A stretch of DNA of 64,000 nucleotides from Larkinella punicea (lineage in GTDB: Bacteria; Bacteroidota; Bacteroidia; Cytophagales; Spirosomataceae), in the NCBI RefSeq assembly GCF_003334855.1, contig NZ_QOWE01000018.1, forward strand, positions 124,001-188,000, read 5' to 3'. Each line of letters opens with the position of its first letter. Positions within the stretch are counted from its first letter, which is position 1. Shown here one piece after another: positions 25,950-34,590 of this stretch. Under the pieces are notes generated by a model that ran no database searches, was not told the DNA's origin, and saw only the letters and a list, made by a program, of their open reading frames with translations. Made by a program: the position numbers and the translations under genes.

Positions 25950-27056
25950 CTATTTGCTACGTACTTTTTTAACAATAATGTTGGTCAGTATCCGCCTGAG
26001 ATATAGCAGATCCGTCTGAAATGGGGCTTTTGCATACGCCTGCAAATAAGTTACTTCCGACTGAACGATCTCCGTGAAAGTAACCGGCATATCGGCGTAA
26101 AAAGGCGGTAATAAACCGGGTTTATATTTTTTCCTGATGACTTGGGCGTGTTCGGGATACAAGCTAAAATAATGCTCACTAATGGGGCGGACACCAATTA
26201 ATTTAATGTCGCCTTTTAACAGATTATATAGCATTGGCAATTCGTCGATCCAGTATTTGCGGAGTACCCGCCCGCCCGTACTGACCCTGAAATCATTTTT
26301 GAATTTCCCCCCCGCTTCCAGCCCATTTTTTCGGTGTAAATAGTCCTGTACGTATTCAGCGTAGGGATGCATTGAACGAAATTTATAAACGGTGATTCCT
26401 TTCCCATTTTCACCCAGACGTTTCATCTTAAAAAGAAACCCTTCATTGGGTTCAGGATTTGAAATACTGGGATTAGAAACGCTACTAGGCTGCGTAATAA
26501 TGACCGTTTCGTAATCGGTCTCTACCAAATCGATGATATTGAAACCTTTATAAATAAGCCGACCCATTATCTCGGCTTTAGAAACGTCGATGGGTATTGT
26601 CAGTAACCGGCAAATTTTTCGACATCCTTTGAGCTTAGGCAGAACCCTTCTGGATAAAAAGTGAAATGGGTAATAAATATTGAATATGCTGGAAGAAAAC
26701 CGCTCCTGAATTTTGAATTTTATATTTTCCGCCGTGACTATTCTAAAAGCAAAATAACCATCGGGCGATAAGTATTGGCGAACTCTTTCGAAAATCAGAT
26801 TAGGATTATCCGATTTTAAGAGGATCTCATCAAGGTACAAATTATCAACTTTCCGATGAAATGTGTTTTGTATGATCTCTTCTAGTTGTACACAGGTCCA
26901 GTTAGGCTTATTGGCAAAATTCAATAAATAATCAGGTATTTTCTTTTGTAAAAATCCGTTACCGGATGAGATCGAATTTATTGGATCGAATTTCTCTTTC
27001 GGAAAATCCGACTCTAGTGAGCGCTCACCCTTTAAGGTAAACAGACTGTAAAACAT
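25950..27056 (-). CDS. Sugar transferase with unusual N-terminal domain and no membrane anchor
   Basis: A 368-residue protein. The C-terminal ~165 residues match the catalytic half of bacterial sugar (phosphoglycosyl) transferases: VYKFRSMHPYAE, KNDFRVSTGGRVLRKYWIDELPMLYNLLKGDIKLIGVRP split across about residues 230-300, then KPGLLPPF. The usual N-terminal membrane helix and the KRxFD-type entry motif are missing. Residues 1-210 are instead a soluble-looking domain. A part (YLSPDGYFAFRIVTAENIK, LIYKGFNIIDLVETDY) resembles the C-terminal half of a SAM methyltransferase fold, but I see no SAM-binding loop. This architecture recurs in Bacteroidota capsule loci as far as I recall. It would start the glycan on the lipid carrier. 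Confidence 0.75.
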   Translation of the reverse strand: MFYSLFTLKGERSLESDFPKEKFDPINSISSGNGFLQKKIPDYLLNFANKPNWTCVQLEEIIQNTFHRKVDNLYLDEILLKSDNPNLIFERVRQYLSPDGYFAFRIVTAENIKFKIQERFSSSIFNIYYPFHFLSRRVLPKLKGCRKICRLLTIPIDVSKAEIMGRLIYKGFNIIDLVETDYETVIITQPSSVSNPSISNPEPNEGFLFKMKRLGENGKGITVYKFRSMHPYAEYVQDYLHRKNGLEAGGKFKNDFRVSTGGRVLRKYWIDELPMLYNLLKGDIKLIGVRPISEHYFSLYPEHAQVIRKKYKPGLLPPFYADMPVTFTEIVQSEVTYLQAYAKAPFQTDLLYLRRILTNIIVKKVRSK

Positions 27057-27178
27057 TTTATAGGTAGGACAGGGAAACTATAGGTAAACAGAAATACGCT
27101 TGTAATATTAAAACTTTGACTTGTCACTCTCAATTTTTATTAAGGGTGGACAACTAGTGTCAATAGTTGAGGATCACA

Positions 27179-29551
27179 TTAATCCTTCGTTATAAATCGA
27201 TTGAACCAGCTTTTCTGGGTTGTTTTTTCAGCATAATATCCCCCGTTTCCATAGCCATACCCGTATCCATAACCATAGCCATAATCAGAGGAGTTTTTGT
27301 AATTGACTGCATTAAAAATCACATTGAGGGATTTAAATACTTTCTTCTTATTCAGGTCATTTATCGTGTTCAGATAGAGCTTGGGTGTTTTCTCATGACG
27401 TACTAAATAAAAACAAACGTCCGTGTAAGCTGACAGAAGCGTAGCATCAGTTACTAGACCAACTGGGGGAGTATCGATTAAAATATAGTCAAAAGATTGT
27501 CTCAGAATTTCGATCAGTTTTATAATCCGGCCATTGGCTATCAACTCGGAGGGATTAGGAGGTATGGGGCCACTGGGGATCAAATAAACGTTTTCAATTA
27601 AGGTACTTTGAATTACCTCTTCAATCTCGGCTTTCCCGATCAGGTAATTCGACATACCCACCTTATTACTAATGTGTAGATATTCTTGTATTTTGGGTTT
27701 CCGCAAATCCAGGCCAATAATAACTACTTTTTTGTCCAGAAAAGCCAAAGAAGCTGCGAAATTAAGTGCGATGAAACTCTTCCCTTCTCCGCTTGTAGAT
27801 GATGTTATCATAATCGTATTTCCGACGCCCTCCTTGGTATCTAAAAATAGATATTGCATGTTAGAACGAAGCATCCGAATCTGTTCACTAACAAAACTAC
27901 GGCTTTTTATATCAATGATTTCTCCTTTTTCTTCTTTTGGTTTAATGCCTACTTCGCCAAAAACTACCAAGCCGGTTCTCTTTTCAATTTCTTTTTTGGA
28001 CTGAACCGTATTGGTTAGCATCTCTTTGATGGCAATAAGCCCGATCGGTATTGAAAGGCCTAATAAAAGAGCAATTAAGTAGATATTATTTTTATCAGGT
28101 CGGATGGCTCCGCCGGTCGTGAAGGGAACATCGACCAGTCGGCTGTCAGTAACCGTGGACGCATATGATAAAGCCGTTTCTTCGCGCGTTCTTAACAACA
28201 ATAAGTACAAATCTTCTTTAATATTTGCCTGTCTTTTAATACCTACAAATTCTCGTTCTTTCCGTGGAATGGTTGAAATTGCACCTTCAAACCGGTTATT
28301 TAATTCAATTAAACTGCGTTTCGTCACATTTAAACTAGCCCGTTGGTTATTTAGATTTTCACGAATCGCTTGTTTCACATTCCGCATTTGGCTGTTGATG
28401 GTTTCCAGATAGGGGTTGCCCGGCTGAACGGTTTGGGCCAGTTTACTCCGATCTATTTCCAATTGCGATAATTGCGCAATATAAGAAGTCAGGACTGGAT
28501 CACTAACCCCCATCATCGTAGCCGGTGCCACAATACCTACCTGGGAACTATTCAAATACTCGTCGATCCCATCCAGAACTTTTAACTGAATATCGAGTTC
28601 ATTCAGTTTTGAATCATTTTCTTCGACTTTTCCCAAGAATAAATTTGCTTCCGAGCTTAAATCGCCGACACCCTTCGTTTTTCTAAATTGTTCCACATTT
28701 TGTTCAACCCCACCCAATTCTGCCGTAACCAGTTTCAATCTTTCTTCAATAAAACGAAGCGTATTGGTAGCTTCCCGGTTTTTATCTTCTAATGACGTAA
28801 AGGCATATTCATCCAATAACTTCATCAGGATATCTTTGCCTTTTGCCGGCACCGCAGTTTCGAGCCCCAGAGAAATGAGTGTGCTCTTGGGGTTGAGAAG
28901 TGCGATCTGCAATCCACTGATTAAACCGTTTACCAAACCGTCGCGATCCTGAAAAACAACCTTTATCGGTGTAGTATATACGGTGTTGAGACTGTCCCGA
29001 TCAGATACCCGGAATTTACCGTATTTGGATTTTACCAACTGGTTATATTCAAACGTTCCTATCGTATTCTGCTCGTTGTCCAACAGTTGATATTTATTGC
29101 CGGACTCTACTTTAATGTATAGAGGATTGCCGTATGCAAAAGCCGTTAATTCTGTCGTATTCAATACAATCGGGCTATCTGTATACAATTCATTATCCCG
29201 TGCTTTTGCTTCTTTCCAGTAGGTTACAATCAAATTCAGGTCATCTACGACTCGTCTAATCAATGCCCTTGATTTCAACACTTCGATTTCATTCTCTACG
29301 AGTTTACTCCGACCGCCCATGTCCAGTTTTTCGAGCACTTCGGCGTTCATTTTTTTCTCATCCTTGATCAAAAGTGTGGCATTTACCTGATAAATCGGCG
29401 TGTATTGTTTCAGGTATACATAAGCAAAGGTAAAACTTAAGCCCAGAGCCAAAACAATCCAATACCAGTAACGCAGATATTTAAAGACGTAACCAAGAAT
29501 ATCAGTATCATCATCTTCTTCAAAAATCTGTTCAGTGTTGCTCATAGTCAA
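27179..29551 (-). CDS. Polysaccharide co-polymerase / tyrosine autokinase (Wzc-like)
   Basis: A 790-residue protein combining chain-length and BY-kinase domains. A transmembrane helix at about 29-47 starts the Wzz domain. A long periplasmic coiled-coil region (250-440) includes the GNVR-like part, and a second helix lies near 495-515. The kinase has Walker A TSGEGKSF, Walker A' IIGLDLRKPK and Walker B ILIDTPPVG. The tail is tyrosine-rich with alternating Y-G (about residues 757-775), the expected autophosphorylation cluster. It regulates assembly and export together with the Wza-like lipoprotein encoded 66 bases upstream. Confidence 0.93.
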   Translation of the reverse strand: MTMSNTEQIFEEDDDTDILGYVFKYLRYWYWIVLALGLSFTFAYVYLKQYTPIYQVNATLLIKDEKKMNAEVLEKLDMGGRSKLVENEIEVLKSRALIRRVVDDLNLIVTYWKEAKARDNELYTDSPIVLNTTELTAFAYGNPLYIKVESGNKYQLLDNEQNTIGTFEYNQLVKSKYGKFRVSDRDSLNTVYTTPIKVVFQDRDGLVNGLISGLQIALLNPKSTLISLGLETAVPAKGKDILMKLLDEYAFTSLEDKNREATNTLRFIEERLKLVTAELGGVEQNVEQFRKTKGVGDLSSEANLFLGKVEENDSKLNELDIQLKVLDGIDEYLNSSQVGIVAPATMMGVSDPVLTSYIAQLSQLEIDRSKLAQTVQPGNPYLETINSQMRNVKQAIRENLNNQRASLNVTKRSLIELNNRFEGAISTIPRKEREFVGIKRQANIKEDLYLLLLRTREETALSYASTVTDSRLVDVPFTTGGAIRPDKNNIYLIALLLGLSIPIGLIAIKEMLTNTVQSKKEIEKRTGLVVFGEVGIKPKEEKGEIIDIKSRSFVSEQIRMLRSNMQYLFLDTKEGVGNTIMITSSTSGEGKSFIALNFAASLAFLDKKVVIIGLDLRKPKIQEYLHISNKVGMSNYLIGKAEIEEVIQSTLIENVYLIPSGPIPPNPSELIANGRIIKLIEILRQSFDYILIDTPPVGLVTDATLLSAYTDVCFYLVRHEKTPKLYLNTINDLNKKKVFKSLNVIFNAVNYKNSSDYGYGYGYGYGYGNGGYYAEKTTQKSWFNRFITKD
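27240..27295 (-). repeat. Hexanucleotide repeat coding the Wzc tyrosine cluster
   Basis: About seven degenerate six-base units (ccatar/cccgta on the plus strand) encode alternating Tyr-Gly pairs at the kinase C-terminus. Gain or loss of one unit would keep the reading frame and change the number of tyrosines by one. Confidence 0.7.
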
Positions 29552-29617
29552 ATTTTCAATAACCGAACGCAGGTAGACAATGTAACCGTTCCTGAAAGAT
29601 TACCTTGTGCGATGGTC

Positions 29618-30469
29618 TCAAAATCGCGATATCAAATAAAATACCGATAGAAATGTCGTAAATAAACTCAAATAAATGGGTGCTCGCTGAACAAATAAAC
29701 TGGTTGGTTGCGGTTGGGGCGGAAGCGTCTTATCCTTCGTAGGCTCCACATAGATAATGTCATCATGCTTGACGTAGAAATACGGAGATGTAAAAACTTC
29801 GCGGTTGCGCAGGCTTACTTTCCCGATTTCCCGTTTCCCTTTCACCGACCGGATAACGGTAATGCTATCTCTTTTTCCATATACCGTCAAATCCCCGGCT
29901 GCTGTTATGGCTTCAATCAGGGTGGTCTGATCATTCAGTAAATTAAATGTACCAACGTTCCCCACTTCACCCAGAACCGTAAATTTGTGATTCATAAACC
30001 GAATGTTGACCGCCGGATCCTTGAGCGTTTTTTCAACTTCAAGCCTAATTCTTTCCTCAGCCTGTTGCAAGGTCAACCCTTCCAGCTTTTGCTTGCCAAT
30101 GAGCGGCATGGACACATTTCCCAACGAATCTACGGGATACCCCAGCGGCTGATTGCCGGCGCCGGCAGCGCCCGGCGAAAAGGTGGCAAGTGGCAATGAG
30201 CTTACATTGTAAAAATTGAGTATCTCATTGGATTCCTTATTTAAGCTACTCACGATAATGCCGAGAATATCCCCTTTCTGGATTTTAGATATCTGGGGAA
30301 CAGCGGTTTCGATAGAAGCCGGGAAGGTTAAATCTTTACTCTGAAAATACTCGAATTGGGGCGGGGGTGGTTTAACACTTTTGCAGGATGATAATTGAAA
30401 GACAAGGAAACATCCAATGAAAATGACTTTTTCTATTTCTTTAATTGTGTTTATAATACCTATACCCAT
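29618..30469 (-). CDS. Polysaccharide export outer-membrane lipoprotein (Wza-like)
   Basis: A 283-residue lipoprotein. A hydrophobic leader ends in a lipobox-like LSSC with the cysteine at about residue 29. The Poly_export domain follows (IQKGDILGIIVSSLN, PLGYPVDSLGNVSMPLIGK), then SLBB-type domains (FTVLGEVGNVGTFNL, LIEAITAAGDLT). A C-terminal hydrophobic helix (PIYLSLFTTFLSVFYLI) is typical of the Bacteroidota/Wza type that inserts in the outer membrane. It is the first gene of the polysaccharide operon. I could not identify its promoter with confidence in the upstream 1.7 kb. Confidence 0.92.
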   Translation of the reverse strand: MGIGIINTIKEIEKVIFIGCFLVFQLSSCKSVKPPPPQFEYFQSKDLTFPASIETAVPQISKIQKGDILGIIVSSLNKESNEILNFYNVSSLPLATFSPGAAGAGNQPLGYPVDSLGNVSMPLIGKQKLEGLTLQQAEERIRLEVEKTLKDPAVNIRFMNHKFTVLGEVGNVGTFNLLNDQTTLIEAITAAGDLTVYGKRDSITVIRSVKGKREIGKVSLRNREVFTSPYFYVKHDDIIYVEPTKDKTLPPQPQPTSLFVQRAPIYLSLFTTFLSVFYLISRF

Positions 30470-31011
30470 TTAGTGTTAGTTTTCAGAAAGTTACATTGTA
30501 AGATGGAATGTAGCAGATAAAATTCATTAATTTCCAAGGCTTCGCCCGTTCAGTCCCATTATTATAATGGAACGTAGAAAAAATGAAATACGACTAATAT
30601 AAATCCTTTTAAACTCTTATTAATATGCGTTACAAACTCAACATTTTAATTCTTTTGAATTTACAATGTTGAATTTTAGAAACTGGCACTCCGAGGGCCA
30701 TACTTAAGTAGTTTTAACTATTAAGTCTCAAAGAATTTTACCAATTTAATGTATCCCTTACGCCAACAAATCACTTGTATACTAACAATAAAAGTGAAAT
30801 TGCTTTACAGAACCGGGAACATAATTGTGCTTTACTTTTAAAAAGTAAAATTCATGTACTTTTTAATTCTACCGGGTTATTCCACAAACGAATTTAGTGA
30901 TAAAATTGAATTATTTGCAATAAATATCCAATTTTTTTTAAAAAAAACCTAATTATGGATATTATCAATCTTAATGAACCAGTTTAGTTCCAAGTATTGT
31001 ATTGAAAAATA

Positions 31012-31045
31012 TTTTATCTACTTTCTAGTTAAAAAGTAGATAAAA
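31012..31045. repeat. Perfect 13-bp inverted repeat, possible terminator
   Basis: TTTTATCTACTTT and its exact complement AAAGTAGATAAAA are separated by eight bases. The arms end in A/T runs on both strands, so it could act as a weak bidirectional terminator or as a protein-binding palindrome. Confidence 0.55.
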
Positions 31046-31244
31046 ATGAATATCTTTCATGACATTTTTTATGTTTTAATACACACAAGAACTTGTGGTA
31101 AATAACTATTCGCCAGTTGAAATACTTTTTTTTGAAAATCTACTCATTTTTTTTAAAGTGAAATGCTGTTATTAGACCATAATTTTTGACTCTAAGGACT
31201 GATTCACCATCAAAATTCAGTTTTCAGCCCCTTCCATAATCCAA

Positions 31245-31550
31245 TGTACAACCAACAGTAGTTGGCAAAGACAAACCTGACCGCTCAAACCAATCGACTA
31301 CTGGCCCGTACGGCCCATCCTGATTCGCTTTCAGGCTAATGATATAATCGGCCTATTTATCAATGACCAAATTGGCAATGGCATCAATCGTTACGAAATC
31401 TGCTGACCCCAGTTAGTCAACAAATTTTCTAATTGACACAGATTAAGGAATCGAAACACCCGGCTTAATGTATCGGAGAGGGAATGCCAAACGGTAATTC
31501 TAAAAACTCCCGTATCATTTCTTCTTCATCGCAGAAGGCGCTTAAAATCC
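31245..31550 (-). pseudogene. ISAs1-family transposase relic
   Basis: Shifting-frame translation of the minus strand gives CDEEEMIREFLELPFGIPS, then RVFRFLNLCQLENLL, VTIDAIANLVIDK, ADYIISLKANQDG and WFERSGL. This is the order and spacing of ISAs1-family transposases (LELPxGIPSxDT, IDAxx, ADYxLxLKxNQ). Frameshifts and stop codons mark it as dead. Confidence 0.78.
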
Positions 31551-31759
31551 TTTTGATTTTTGCTTTTTTTGATTTAAGGAACTCCCAATATTACAAACAT
31601 ATTTTTTTATTTCTAAAAAAATATGTTTCATTTAAGTATTTTTTCTAAGTATATTAATTTCTTTTCTAAGTACCCCAGATTATTATTATACTTACACACA
31701 ATCATTTGCGTTACATAAAAATAAGTGCTGCCGTTTAATAAATTTTGGTTTTCATAAGT

Positions 31760-31998
31760 AGTGATAGAAATCTATAAGTTACTGATTTTTAGCTTTCATG
31801 AAACTATTTGTTATACTATTTCGAATTTCGGTTATTGAGTTTGGTAGCCAATTCAGCAAACTGTAAACTACGCGTTTTTATCAAACTGAAAATGAGCGCA
31901 AAGAGCATTTTCAGGCGGGCTAAGTACCATAATCCTCCTGCTTGTTGAGTGGCGGATTGGCAGATTTTTCCTACTTTTGGTGAGTAATATTCAATCAT
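31760..31998 (-). pseudogene. IS4-like transposase N-terminal fragment
   Basis: A 60-residue open stretch (ATG at 31998) with LARLKMLFALIFSLIKTRS and LQFAELATKLN resembles the N-terminus of IS4-type transposases. The rest is lost after a stop at 31816, though out-of-frame traces continue to about 31760. It looks like a remnant and not a small gene. Confidence 0.55.
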
Positions 31999-32145
31999 TA
32001 CGGGGCTGTTTTTTTGTTGCTTGGCCGCTACAAATTTCCAGCTTTTTTCTTGATTTTAAGTTTCATCATGCAGCGTAAACGAGCACAATCCCTGTAAAAG
32101 ATTTCCCTGAGGAGGTCAGTACGTAGACGGCCAACTCGTTAATTT

Positions 32146-33660
32146 TCAACGCCGGAAATAAAACTCGTCGCCCGTCAGCGAAGTCGACTCCCACGGAATC
32201 TGTTCGTTGTTCGTTTTCTGCATCACATCCGTGCGCACCAGCCGGAATACGGACTCAATCGAGACGTTGGGCTTCTGAATGTGTTGCAGCAAACTTTCGG
32301 TGTAGGTGCCGTTTTTACCGGTTCCGTCGGCGGCCGTACTGCCGGGCGCGGTGGCAAAGGCAATGAGCGTGCCGGTTGGGGCTTTAATCGACGCCGGCCC
32401 GCCCGAATTGCCGGCATCCCGTTGCTGGACCGGTTTGACGAACGGATCGTTTCGGCAGGCATCCATCACCAGAATGTTGACGCGGGTGTTGGCGGCTTCC
32501 ATTTTATTCAGAATATGCTGCAAGCCAACACATTCCGATTCAACATCACTCTGTTTCGTCACTTCCACCGGCACCAGGTAATTCAACCCGTTGCGCTGAA
32601 CGCCATGACCGGCGTAATAGACCATCCCGACCGTATACTTCTCCTTGCTCAGCACCTCTCCAAATGTATTGATGGCACTGATGAGAGCAATCCGGTCGAC
32701 ATTCGTGCATTTGATCACCCTGAATCCCAGGCTGGTCAGCGAGCTGGCCATCGCGTCGGCATCGTTGACCGGATTGCCCAGCGCTGGTACGCCCGTGTAC
32801 CCACCGTTTCCGATCACCAACGCCAGCCGTTTATCGACCGCCGACTTCGCAGCCGCAATCCGCTGGGCCATCTGGGGCGTCAGCGTAAATTCCAGCCGAC
32901 TGACGTTGCCCACCGCATCATACGCTTCCATCAGAATGGGGTAGTCGCCCCGGTCGGTCAGTTGCACCACCGGCTGAAACGTCCCTTTCTCGTCGAGCGC
33001 AACCGACTGGCCGTTGAGCGTGAGCCGATCGACCTTCGAGGGATCGGTGACCCGCCCGATGATGGTGACCTCACCCGTTTTAGCCTTTGCCAACCGGGCC
33101 ATGCCCCGGGCCGCTTCCGGCAGCGAAGGGCTGATCACATCAATTTGCGGGCCAACGGTATCCCGCACGGCCAACACCGGTTTTGCCGCCTGTTTTCCGG
33201 AAAAATGAAAGCCTATCTGCCGAAAAAACGCTTCCCGGTCGCGTTCATACGCCCCCCGGCCTTTGAAAAGAATCGTAACCGCCTGGGAAGCCGCCTGATC
33301 AATCGATTGAACACTACAATGGGGAGCCCTGACAATGGCGACCGGCTCCGGCAGTTCGGGGTCGAAGGCTTCCAGTTTGATGATCACCCGCGGCACCGAC
33401 GCATCCAGCGGGCATTTATCCGTCAAACAACTGACTTCGATCCGCCACCCGGCCTCGCCGGCCTGCGAACCCGATACGACCGAAAATTTCCGCTCGCGAA
33501 GCAATCCCTGCAAAACCGGAATGACAGACGTCAGGTCCTGGGCACTCCCCGTCTTCACAACGACCGCTACCGGCGGTTCGGCCACAGCCCCGAAAACCGT
33601 GGCACACACCAGCCAACTCCCCATCAAAACCGACAGCACACTCAATCGGAATCTCATCAT
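32146..33660 (-). CDS. Secreted caspase-like protease with Ig-like linker (type 1)
   Basis: A 504-residue protein with a signal peptide (about 1-27, ending VFGAVAEP). Residues 30-160 form a domain reminiscent of CsgG/LpoB-type proteins. Residues 170-260 look like an Ig-like or cohesin-type beta domain (VTIIGRVTDPSKVDRLTLNG). A peptidase C14 domain starts at KRLALVIGNGGY (278). The catalytic dyad is present: H352 in YYAGHGVQ and C402 in VMDACRNDP. Related bacterial caspases cut after basic residues. It is the last gene of the ten-gene secreted operon, 10 bases after the CsgG-like gene. It probably acts in the periplasm or outside the cell. Confidence 0.9.
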   Translation of the reverse strand: MMRFRLSVLSVLMGSWLVCATVFGAVAEPPVAVVVKTGSAQDLTSVIPVLQGLLRERKFSVVSGSQAGEAGWRIEVSCLTDKCPLDASVPRVIIKLEAFDPELPEPVAIVRAPHCSVQSIDQAASQAVTILFKGRGAYERDREAFFRQIGFHFSGKQAAKPVLAVRDTVGPQIDVISPSLPEAARGMARLAKAKTGEVTIIGRVTDPSKVDRLTLNGQSVALDEKGTFQPVVQLTDRGDYPILMEAYDAVGNVSRLEFTLTPQMAQRIAAAKSAVDKRLALVIGNGGYTGVPALGNPVNDADAMASSLTSLGFRVIKCTNVDRIALISAINTFGEVLSKEKYTVGMVYYAGHGVQRNGLNYLVPVEVTKQSDVESECVGLQHILNKMEAANTRVNILVMDACRNDPFVKPVQQRDAGNSGGPASIKAPTGTLIAFATAPGSTAADGTGKNGTYTESLLQHIQKPNVSIESVFRLVRTDVMQKTNNEQIPWESTSLTGDEFYFRR

Positions 33661-33670
33661 CGTCTCTTCT

Positions 33671-34540
33671 TTAATTGGTGGTTTTAAGCATCAGCCGGGC
33701 CTGTTTATCCCACAATTCCTGCAGCTTCTTTCCGCCTTCGGTCACCGTACACAAAGCCGTACCACCATCTTCGACCTTTTTAATTTTTGCAAAAGCAACT
33801 TCCTCATTCACAATCCGTTTGGTTCCATCCGGGCGAACTACTTCGCGCTGGTTGGTGATGATGATGCGCGTGCGCATACCCGGCAGCGGAAAAGGAAACG
33901 GAAGCTCGTCTCCGTCCGATGCCGATGCTTTCGAGGTCAGCCCCTCGCCTTCGACCCGGAAGCTGATGATACCTTTTTTCTCGCTTTTTTCGAGTACTTC
34001 CAGAATTTGCATACTGGCCGGAAATTTTCGACGGGCAAAACTTTCCGCCTTGGACATCAGGGAACTCATGGCAATATTGACCAGATAATCTTGATCCGAA
34101 TTGCTGCTGGAACTGGACGAACTCTGAAGCGTTTCAAACTCACTGACGCCGGTTTCGAGGTCGGTCACCTGCACCTTGGCTTCCACATTGCAATTATAAT
34201 AGGTCACATTCCCGATCCGCTGGTTACTGAAATTCACCGCCGTTACCTCGCCGTTGATCATGAACTGAGCCCCGGCCAACTGCCCGGCCTGAATGGCGTT
34301 GGTCTGATCGTATTTGTCGTCCAGCGACTTTTTCTGCTGCTGAACAATCTCATCCAGGGTGGACGAATCGACGGTTTTAACCCGTCTTGAACTCGTGAGA
34401 CCCGAAAAAACGGCCGAGGTGACCCGGTCGCTGTAGTTTCCTTTGAACGGAAACACGCTCACAACCGGCTGCGACGAAACCTGAGCCATCGTCAGGGGAA
34501 CCACAAAAAGCCATGCAGCTAACGTAAAGAGAACTTTCAT
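33671..34540 (-). CDS. Secreted CsgG/LpoB-like protein
   Basis: A 289-residue protein. The signal peptide ends near TMAQ and has no lipobox cysteine. A CsgG-like domain follows: VVSVFPFKGNYSDRVTSAVFSGL, a helix VDSSTLDEIVQQQKKSL, then AGAQFMINGEVTAVN and DLETGVSEF. An SSSSSSNSDQ segment and QQWD-type C-terminal part are not recognised. CsgG-family domains form outer-membrane pores (CsgG) or activate peptidoglycan synthases (LpoB). Lacking a lipid anchor, this one is more likely a soluble periplasmic partner. It lies between two caspase genes, which suggests a shared complex. Confidence 0.72.
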   Translation of the reverse strand: MKVLFTLAAWLFVVPLTMAQVSSQPVVSVFPFKGNYSDRVTSAVFSGLTSSRRVKTVDSSTLDEIVQQQKKSLDDKYDQTNAIQAGQLAGAQFMINGEVTAVNFSNQRIGNVTYYNCNVEAKVQVTDLETGVSEFETLQSSSSSSSNSDQDYLVNIAMSSLMSKAESFARRKFPASMQILEVLEKSEKKGIISFRVEGEGLTSKASASDGDELPFPFPLPGMRTRIIITNQREVVRPDGTKRIVNEEVAFAKIKKVEDGGTALCTVTEGGKKLQELWDKQARLMLKTTN

Positions 34541-34590
34541 AGTAAACGTGATTTGTTTTTAACGAGAGAAAATTGGTGTTGAGTGCGCGA

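Larger units (their letters stand above)
30470..32145. other. 1.7-kb gene-poor, AT-rich interval between polysaccharide locus and caspase operon
   Basis: No intact gene is seen. The interval holds two transposase relics (31245-31550 and 31760-31998), a perfect 13-bp hairpin (31012-31045) and a 19-base palindrome (30831-30849, TTTACTTTT-A-AAAAGTAAA). The promoter of the polysaccharide operon should lie near its left end, but no good TTG/TAnnTTTG pair was found at a sensible distance. Confidence 0.75.

Noticed and set aside
30470-30520. Promoter for the polysaccharide operon at TAACTTTC (30493-30486)
   Set aside because: The -33 element is CTG instead of TTG and the start site would fall only about ten bases before the ATG.
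31816-31998. Small independent gene of 60 codons
   Set aside because: The sequence looks like a transposase N-terminus that continues out of frame after the stop, so it is listed as a relic.
32281-33687. Long plus-strand open frame (468 codons) antisense to a caspase gene
   Set aside because: It mirrors the GC-rich coding frame of a clear caspase, has no recognisable domains and has a biased Arg/Gly/His composition typical of shadow frames.
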